This document shows, in pieces, positions 15,858 to 19,883 of a DNA stretch of 19,883 nt. The notes under the pieces were generated by a model. The model saw only the letters and a list, made by a program, of their open reading frames with translations, did no database searches and was not told the DNA's origin. How positions within the stretch are numbered: the stretch's first letter is position 1; each line of letters starts with the position of its first letter. Source of the stretch: Verrucomicrobiales bacterium (GTDB taxonomy: Bacteria; Verrucomicrobiota; Verrucomicrobiia; Verrucomicrobiales; Akkermansiaceae); contig DPWT01000021.1 of the NCBI GenBank assembly GCA_003527555.1, forward strand, positions 1 through 19,883, in the 5' to 3' direction. The position numbers and the translations under genes were made by a program.

Positions 15858-17621
15858 ATGCACACGCAAGGACATGAAACCGTCATCCAAGGCACCCCAG
15901 GCTCACCGGGTATTGCCTTTGGTCCAGTGCATGTCGTTGCCCGCGGATTTGCTGCGCCTGACGTGTATGAAATCGCACCCGCCCAAATCCCCAACGAGCA
16001 AGAACGTTTTGAACAGGCGCTGACCCAGACCAAACATCAGCTCGACGGGCTACGTAGCCACATAGAAAAGCTGACGGGTGAGGAAGAGAGCAAGATATTT
16101 GACGCACACCTCATGGTGCTTGAGGACACCACTCTGTTAACTCGGGTGAAAAAAGCAATTAATGAGCGTTTGCAGAATGCAGAGTATGCATTCTATGCCG
16201 TGATGCAGACCTTTCTGGAAGCAATGCGCCGCATCAATGACCCATACCTCAAAGAGCGCGCAGCAGACATTGATGACGTCTGCCAACGAGTCTTGAGAAA
16301 TTTTCAAACTGACGAGCATCACAACCTTGATGACCACCCAGATCATAAACACGTCCTAGTCGCATACGATCTTTCCCCAAGCGATACTGCGTCAATTGAC
16401 AGACACCATGTTCAGGGGTTTGCCACCGAACAGGGTAGTGTTAACTCACATACGGCAATTCTGGCGCGATCGATGGGTATCCCCGCAATCGTTGGTCTGG
16501 AGCGAGCAGTAATCGATATTAAGACCCTCGCTGACTGCATCCTCGATGGCTACACCGGCAGGCTTATATTAAATCCCACACCAGAAACGGTTCAGACTTA
16601 CAAAGATAGAGTAACTAGAAAGAGACAAGCTCGGGCGAAACTCGACGAAATACGCGAAGAAAAAACCACAACACTCGATGGTCATGAAATTACACTCTCC
16701 GCAAATATTGAGTTCATAAACGAACTTCCGCTTGTACATAAATCTGGAGCAAATGGTGTTGGGCTCTTCCGCACTGAATTTTATTTATTAGGCGGCGGAG
16801 AAATGCCTGACGAGATACAACAAGCAGAAGTCTACACTGAGCTAGCAAAAGGCGTTAAACCAAAACAGGCAATTATCCGGACACTCGATGCAGGTGGCGA
16901 CAAGATACCTGCCGAACCACTGTCGCACACCGAGCCTAACCCATTTCTCGGCTGGCGAGGCATTCGCGTTTCCCTCACCCGCAAGGCGCTATTTAAGGAG
17001 CAACTCAAAGCTATTCTCAGAGCAAGCGCACACGGCAAACTTGGCGTGATGTTCCCCATGGTCTCAGGCCTGCGCGAGACACTAGAAGCCAAGGAGGTGC
17101 TCAAGATCGCCATGGATGAACTTGATAAATACGGCATACCATTTGATCCCAACATCGAGGTGGGTGTAATGATAGAAATTCCCTCTGCAGCAATGATGGC
17201 ACGAGAGATCGCCAACGAGGTTGACTTTCTCTCCATAGGAACGAATGACCTAATCCAATACACCGTCGCAGTTGATCGAGTAAACCCCTACGTTGCTCAT
17301 CTGTATAAACCCACCCATCCTGCTGTCATGCGCCTCATGAACATTACAGTAAACGCAGCCAAGGATGCCGGTATATGGACAGGTGTCTGCGGAGAAATGG
17401 CAGCTGACCTCTCAATGATACCTCTTCTTGTTGGCATGGGTATCGACGAACTATCAGTTGGATCACACAACCTACCCAGCATCAAAAAGGCGATTCGCTC
17501 GCTAAACCAAAAAGATTGTTCCGAAATGATGGTGGACGTGCTCAAGGCAGGCTCTAGCCCAGACATCTCATTACTATCAAACACAATGGCACAGCAGTGC
17601 TATTCTGAACTCCTTGATTAA
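15858..17621 (+). CDS. ptsI: PTS enzyme I, phosphoenolpyruvate-protein phosphotransferase
   Basis: Enzyme I takes phosphate from phosphoenolpyruvate and gives it to HPr His15. The protein (587 residues from the ATG at 15858) opens with GTPGSPGIAFGPVHVV, followed by the HPr-binding helical domain. The active-site loop GSVNSHTAILARSMGIPAIVG carries the catalytic His198. The C-terminal barrel shows GLFRTEFYLL, EIPSAAMMA, SIGTNDLIQYTVAVDR and GVCGEMA with Cys511. There is no N-terminal GAF domain, so this is the general type and not EI-Ntr. A TTG at 15834 would add eight residues of no family match, so the ATG is preferred. Neither EIIA nor permease genes are seen nearby. Confidence 0.96.
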   Translation: MHTQGHETVIQGTPGSPGIAFGPVHVVARGFAAPDVYEIAPAQIPNEQERFEQALTQTKHQLDGLRSHIEKLTGEEESKIFDAHLMVLEDTTLLTRVKKAINERLQNAEYAFYAVMQTFLEAMRRINDPYLKERAADIDDVCQRVLRNFQTDEHHNLDDHPDHKHVLVAYDLSPSDTASIDRHHVQGFATEQGSVNSHTAILARSMGIPAIVGLERAVIDIKTLADCILDGYTGRLILNPTPETVQTYKDRVTRKRQARAKLDEIREEKTTTLDGHEITLSANIEFINELPLVHKSGANGVGLFRTEFYLLGGGEMPDEIQQAEVYTELAKGVKPKQAIIRTLDAGGDKIPAEPLSHTEPNPFLGWRGIRVSLTRKALFKEQLKAILRASAHGKLGVMFPMVSGLRETLEAKEVLKIAMDELDKYGIPFDPNIEVGVMIEIPSAAMMAREIANEVDFLSIGTNDLIQYTVAVDRVNPYVAHLYKPTHPAVMRLMNITVNAAKDAGIWTGVCGEMAADLSMIPLLVGMGIDELSVGSHNLPSIKKAIRSLNQKDCSEMMVDVLKAGSSPDISLLSNTMAQQCYSELLD

Positions 17622-17720
17622 ATCCCTTGTGGTAGAAATTTCATTTGTTTTGCCATGAAGCTACTGGCGTGGCCGGTGTAACGGCAACTATCTTGACCGT
17701 ATCCATTACCTTGCAGAATG
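17622..17720. other. short unassigned gap between ptsI and the IS3 remnant
   Basis: These 99 bases follow the ptsI stop and end where recognisable IS3-family sequence stops. No terminator with a T-run and no IS3 right-hand end is visible. A minus-strand frame (reading GYGQDSCRYTGHASS) is open but I cannot assign it. Confidence 0.4.
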
Positions 17721-17728
17721 CTATGCTG

Positions 17729-18040
17729 TAAGCTTCATTCTTACTTTCAGGCCTTCTTCCCGGCGCACACGTTGCACCAGTTTTCGGCTCACCCTCCAAC
17801 TTTCCCGATCCAGCAGCGCGCGGATACGTCGATAGCCATAGCGAGGAAACTCCCAGCTCAGGTGAATGATTCTTTTCCTGAGTTTGATCTGATAGGGAGC
17901 CACTTCCTTTTCCCGGTAGTAATAGCTGCTTTCATTTAAGTTTGAGATATTTACACGCCCTACGCACATTGCACAGTCCGGCTCCTGTTACTTCCCGAAC
18001 CATTCTTCTCTTTTGCATAGGGCTCACCACTTTTTTGCAT
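17729..18040 (-). pseudogene. IS3-family transposase OrfB, frameshifted and truncated
   Basis: After the orfA-orfB frameshift site the minus strand encodes VVSPMQKRRMVREVTG, then a cysteine-containing segment and VRRACKYLKL. This is followed, in another frame, by NESSYYYREKEVAPYQ, PRYGYRRIRALL and REEGLKVRMK. Together these match the N-terminal helix-turn-helix-like part of IS3 OrfB proteins (RRAC..LGLSRSSYYYR, PRYGYRRI.ALL, EEGL.VR). One surplus A in the AAA run at 17935-17937 breaks the frame and produces a stop at 17932-17934. The longest uninterrupted piece (17721-17969) can only be read from an accidental ATG. The DDE integrase core is missing, so no active transposase could be made. Confidence 0.8.
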
Positions 18041-18290
18041 TCACATGTTCGAGCACCTTGATGTTGAGCAACTGGTCGGCCACGATTTTCTTGAGCTCAA
18101 CGTTTTCTCTTTCAAGCTCACGTAGCCTCCTCGCATCCGCAACTTCCATGCGACCGTATTTATGTTTCCAACGATAGTAGGTCTTGTCGCTGATGTTGTG
18201 GTCCTTACAAATTTGCACCACTGTTTTTTCGCCATTGGCTTCACGCAGAATACCGATGATTTGTTCTTCGCTGTATGTCTTCTTTTTCAT
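18024..18290 (-). CDS. IS3-family transposase OrfA (helix-turn-helix protein)
   Basis: An intact 88-residue OrfA of an IS3-family element. MKKKTYSEEQIIGILREA, then VVQICKDHNISDKTYYRWKHKYG forms the helix-turn-helix that binds the element ends. A leucine-zipper-like coiled coil follows (ARRLRELERENVELKKIVADQ), ending NAKKW. The wording is closest to IS407-type OrfA proteins as I remember them. The last codons lie on the heptamer A AAA AAG (18036-18030), the canonical -1 slippery site used to make the OrfAB fusion. Its partner orfB is broken, so OrfA alone could at most act as a repressor. Confidence 0.88.
   Translation of the reverse strand: MKKKTYSEEQIIGILREANGEKTVVQICKDHNISDKTYYRWKHKYGRMEVADARRLRELERENVELKKIVADQLLNIKVLEHVNAKKW
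18030..18036 (-). promoter_or_regulatory. A AAA AAG programmed -1 frameshift heptamer
   Basis: On the minus strand the orfA frame reads GCA AAA AAG TGG TGA. Slipping back one base at A AAA AAG moves translation into the orfB frame (GTG GTG AGC CCT). This is the standard IS3-family recoding site, retained although orfB is now defective. Confidence 0.7.
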
Positions 18291-18330
18291 TGTAGTCTCT
18301 TTCGATTATACAATGTCCGATTCTCATAGC

Positions 18331-18355
18331 ACTCCAGTTTTTCGGGGTCAGATCA
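18331..18355 (-). repeat. IS3-family left terminal inverted repeat
   Basis: Minus-strand TGATCTGACCCCGAAAAACT followed by GGAGT has the TGA-CTGACCCC-AAAACTGGA form of many IS3-family ends. It lies 41 bases beyond the orfA start and marks the exact insertion point. No matching right-hand copy was found. Confidence 0.65.
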
Positions 18356-18598
18356 AGGCTGGTAGGTGATAGCGGTGCTGGAGGATTTTATCAAAGCTCC
18401 CGCTGTTACGCTGGTTGGGTCTGGCGACCAAGATTCTTGAAGTGTGCCGCTAAGATTACGCACGGACTTGGAAACGAGCGTGGTGGATGTTCCGGCAAAG
18501 GTGGTTGAGAGTGAGCCACCAACGGTTTCTGCGTAGCGATGGTTCTCGGTAGTCAGACCATTGCGCACGGTCTCGGTGGTCACACCAACCGCGTCACT
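18356..18598 (-). pseudogene. RHS/YD-repeat-like gene fragment between two IS remnants
   Basis: This minus-strand frame encodes about 80 residues: SDAVGVTTETVRNGLTTE, then HRYAETVGGSLSTTFAG, KSVRNLSGTLQESWSPDP, AGALIKSS and ITYQP. The T/S-rich, repeat-like wording (DAVGVTTETVRNGLTT; RNLSGTLQE) resembles the internal repeats of RHS/YD-repeat surface proteins seen in Verrucomicrobiota. It has no start of its own (the first candidate is a GTG inside the repeat). It runs straight into the IS3 end: the stop TGA is the first three bases of the insertion sequence. The upstream side merges with the truncated IS200-type transposase. Identity as RHS is from pattern memory, hence moderate. Confidence 0.5.
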
Positions 18599-18816
18599 GA
18601 ATACATCGGTACCGACTGTAACAAAAAATGCACATGATCTTTGTCCGTTCCTATCTCCAGAAACTTCATCTCATAACGCTTCTCGATTTCAAGACATACA
18701 TCCCTGAGCTCCACGTCTACCTCTTCATCAAACACCGCACGACGGTATTTCGCAGGAAAAACAAAATGATAGAGCAACACTGTAACATTATGACTCTTGT
18801 GGATATACTCACTCAT
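18580..18816 (-). pseudogene. tnpA: truncated IS200/IS605-family transposase TnpA
   Basis: Starting at ATG 18816 (MSEYIHKSHNVTVLLYHFVF) this 78-residue frame matches the N-terminal half of single-strand IS200-type Y1 transposases: AKYRRAVFDEEV, EIEKRYEMKFLEIGTDKDH and VHFLLQSVPMYS. The HUH motif (HVH) is present. The frame stops at TGA just after SVTRLV, so the helix with the catalytic tyrosine and the rest of the usual 130-150 residues are missing. The ATG is preceded directly by GGAGG and by the hairpin at 18825-18844. An upstream TTG at 18858 adds unmatched residues and was not chosen. Confidence 0.82.
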
Positions 18817-18824
18817 CCTCCGAG

Positions 18825-18844
18825 TCTCGCCGCAAGCGGCGGGG
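18825..18844. repeat. GC-rich hairpin upstream of tnpA remnant
   Basis: CGCCGC-AA-GCGGCG (core 18828-18841), extendable with wobble pairs, lies 9 bases before the transposase ATG. IS200-type elements carry subterminal hairpins recognised by TnpA and sometimes masking its ribosome binding site, so this may be the element's left-end hairpin. Confidence 0.5.
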
Positions 18845-18996
18845 AATTCGACCCTCAAAGATTAAAGACATTCAAGCCCAAGCTAGCTTCATGCACTCAC
18901 AAGAAAGTCATCATCGATAAAACGATATCTGATTACCTCAACCAATACGCAAAACATGCGGGCATTCTCGTTGCACGCCCCAGATGATATGCGTTT
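18845..18996. other. unassigned gap between tnpA remnant and PEP-CTERM protease gene
   Basis: About 150 bases. Plus-strand codons at 18895-18987 are open (HKKVIIDKTISDYLNQYAKH) but form no recognisable domain and lack a plausible start. A 10-base palindrome, AAGCTAGCTT, lies near 18887-18896. Nothing else is seen. Confidence 0.4.
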
Positions 18997-19881
18997 CTAT
19001 TGCAGCCTTCTGCGACGAAATAAGATCGTACTACATGATACAAGCATCAGAGAAGATACACTTGGTTCGGGGATTAGGCTGATGAATTGATCGCTGTATT
19101 GCGATAGATCTGCCACAAAAGTTACTGCAGTATAATATGCCCATTGGTTAGATGCACCGCTATAATTTGGGCCGCCAACCGCATTCATAATGCCTGCCAG
19201 CTTCCATTCACTACCATCTTTCCAAAATACAGCTCCTCCCGAGTCCCCCGCAACAGATTGAGCTTCATGAGTCATTCCAAACTCATCAAACTGTGTGTAG
19301 AGAGACAGCAAATGACCTTGACTGCCAAGATCGATCGTTTGAGAACCTGCCATTTCATTTTCACCCCATCTCACGGTTCTTGTTGATGTGGTATCATACC
19401 CTGTTGCTTCGGCATTAGGTGGAATATTTGTTTCAGTCCAAGTATTCGGATTGGTGTTTGTATCAACATTCCACATCGTCTCATCAACCTCTCGAGTACG
19501 CCCTCTCCCGATCATCACAAAATCAGATCCCACAGATGGTGCTGAGGTGGTCACATCAAGGGATGGAAGACCAGGGTCGCTTGATAAGCGAAAAATAATA
19601 AGATCCGTTTTCGCGCTCAGCCCCATTCCTGTGGGGTTATCAAGTCTTACCGATGTTCCGCTCTCGGCAGCATAAGTAGTTCCACCAAAATTTACACTAC
19701 CCACCCCAACGTGATTGGCCGTGATTACATATCGGTTCCCTAGGTAGACAGCTGTGGCCGTCCCACGCACACCCACATTTGCAAACCCTGGATCATCTAC
19801 CGGCGCAGATGTGTTGCCAGAACCATCGCCACTTGCGATTACAACTCCAAGCATTGTACCTGAAGTAGAAAAGTATAACAT
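18997..19881 (-). CDS. trypsin-like serine protease with PEP-CTERM anchor (5' end probably outside window)
   Basis: Read leftward, the protein has a chymotrypsin-fold protease domain. VITANHVG supplies the catalytic His57, KTDLIIFRL the Asp93, and AGDSGGAVFW the Ser214. The C-terminus reads LIPEPSVSSLMLVSCSTILFRRRR: a PEP motif (271-273), a hydrophobic helix and an Arg cluster. That is the PEP-CTERM signal processed by exosortase for surface display or export in exopolysaccharide-forming Gram-negatives. The expected signal peptide is not seen after the ATG at 19881. The frame is still open at the window edge and MLGVVIASGDG looks like the end of a signal region, so the true start is probably upstream of this window. 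Substrate is unknown. No exosortase gene lies in the window. Confidence 0.85.
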   Translation of the reverse strand: MLYFSTSGTMLGVVIASGDGSGNTSAPVDDPGFANVGVRGTATAVYLGNRYVITANHVGVGSVNFGGTTYAAESGTSVRLDNPTGMGLSAKTDLIIFRLSSDPGLPSLDVTTSAPSVGSDFVMIGRGRTREVDETMWNVDTNTNPNTWTETNIPPNAEATGYDTTSTRTVRWGENEMAGSQTIDLGSQGHLLSLYTQFDEFGMTHEAQSVAGDSGGAVFWKDGSEWKLAGIMNAVGGPNYSGASNQWAYYTAVTFVADLSQYSDQFISLIPEPSVSSLMLVSCSTILFRRRRLQ

Positions 19882-19883
19882 GA

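Larger units (their letters stand above)
17721..18355 (-). mobile_element. IS3-family insertion sequence remnant, right part deleted
   Basis: Read leftward, the element begins at 18355 with TGATCTGACCCCGAAAAACT, a typical IS3-family 5' end (terminal inverted repeat about 18331-18355). A TATAAT hexamer sits at 18309-18304, and orfA and the front of orfB follow. The DDE catalytic part of orfB and the opposite inverted repeat are absent; recognisable homology stops near 17729. The element is therefore dead. Its left end abuts an RHS-like coding fragment exactly. Confidence 0.8.

Noticed and set aside
16832..17263. 143-residue minus-strand reading frame inside ptsI
   Set aside because: Antisense shadow of the enzyme I catalytic barrel, which is fully conserved on the plus strand.
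18628..18987. 119-residue plus-strand reading frame opposite the tnpA remnant
   Set aside because: Most of it is the complement of the IS200-type transposase; the remaining tail has no recognised domain or clear start.
1..19883. CRISPR array, rRNA, tRNA or a complete defence system
   Set aside because: I scanned for regularly spaced repeats, clover-leaf-like tRNA ends and recognisable defence genes and saw none; the only mobile-type genes are the IS remnants at 17.7-18.9 kb. This was by eye, so a short RNA gene could be missed.

Overview
The window reads as a chromosomal segment of a Gram-negative, lipopolysaccharide-bearing bacterium, most likely Verrucomicrobiota (Opitutae/Puniceicoccales-like). 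The clues are a PEP-CTERM sorting tail on the last gene, an LptE-type lipoprotein, a DUF4340-like C-terminus, an HPr kinase next to HPr and PTS enzyme I, and a near absence of Shine-Dalgarno sequences before confident starts. This placement is inferred from gene content; no 16S rRNA or tRNA was seen.

Layout. Positions 2-460 (+): the 3' end of a probable DUF4340 protein. 488-3733 (-): an E1alpha-E1beta-E2 operon for a 2-oxoacid dehydrogenase complex, without E3. 3734-3970: divergent promoter region with an 8-bp inverted repeat. 3971-5818 (+): sugar nucleotidyltransferase plus NAD-dependent epimerase, a two-gene NDP-sugar unit. 5944-6558 (-): RNase HII. 6762-8936 (+): TPR lipoprotein, LptE-like lipoprotein and RsmI, an outer-membrane-assembly cluster with an rRNA methyltransferase. 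8937-9278: empty spacer. 9279-11243 (-): a large ferritin-like DUF455 + ATP-grasp fusion, divergent from a MalY/PatB-type PLP enzyme (11331-12482, +), followed by a TorF-like outer-membrane barrel and a UbiA-family membrane protein. 14444-17621 (+): hprK-ptsH-ptsI, a carbon-status phosphorelay with both HPr phosphorylation sites intact and no sugar permease in view. 17622-18996: a graveyard of mobile DNA with a broken IS3-family element inserted in an RHS-like fragment, which is itself joined to a truncated IS200-type transposase. 18997-19881 (-): a trypsin-like serine protease with a PEP-CTERM anchor, probably cut by the window edge.

Housekeeping genes dominate. The most unusual items are the DUF455/ATP-grasp fusion beside a C-S lyase-like enzyme, the regulatory PTS set, and the nested insertion scars near 18.3-18.8 kb, where the insertion sequence itself supplies the stop codon of the interrupted gene. 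I did not find a convincing new multi-gene defence or mobile system.
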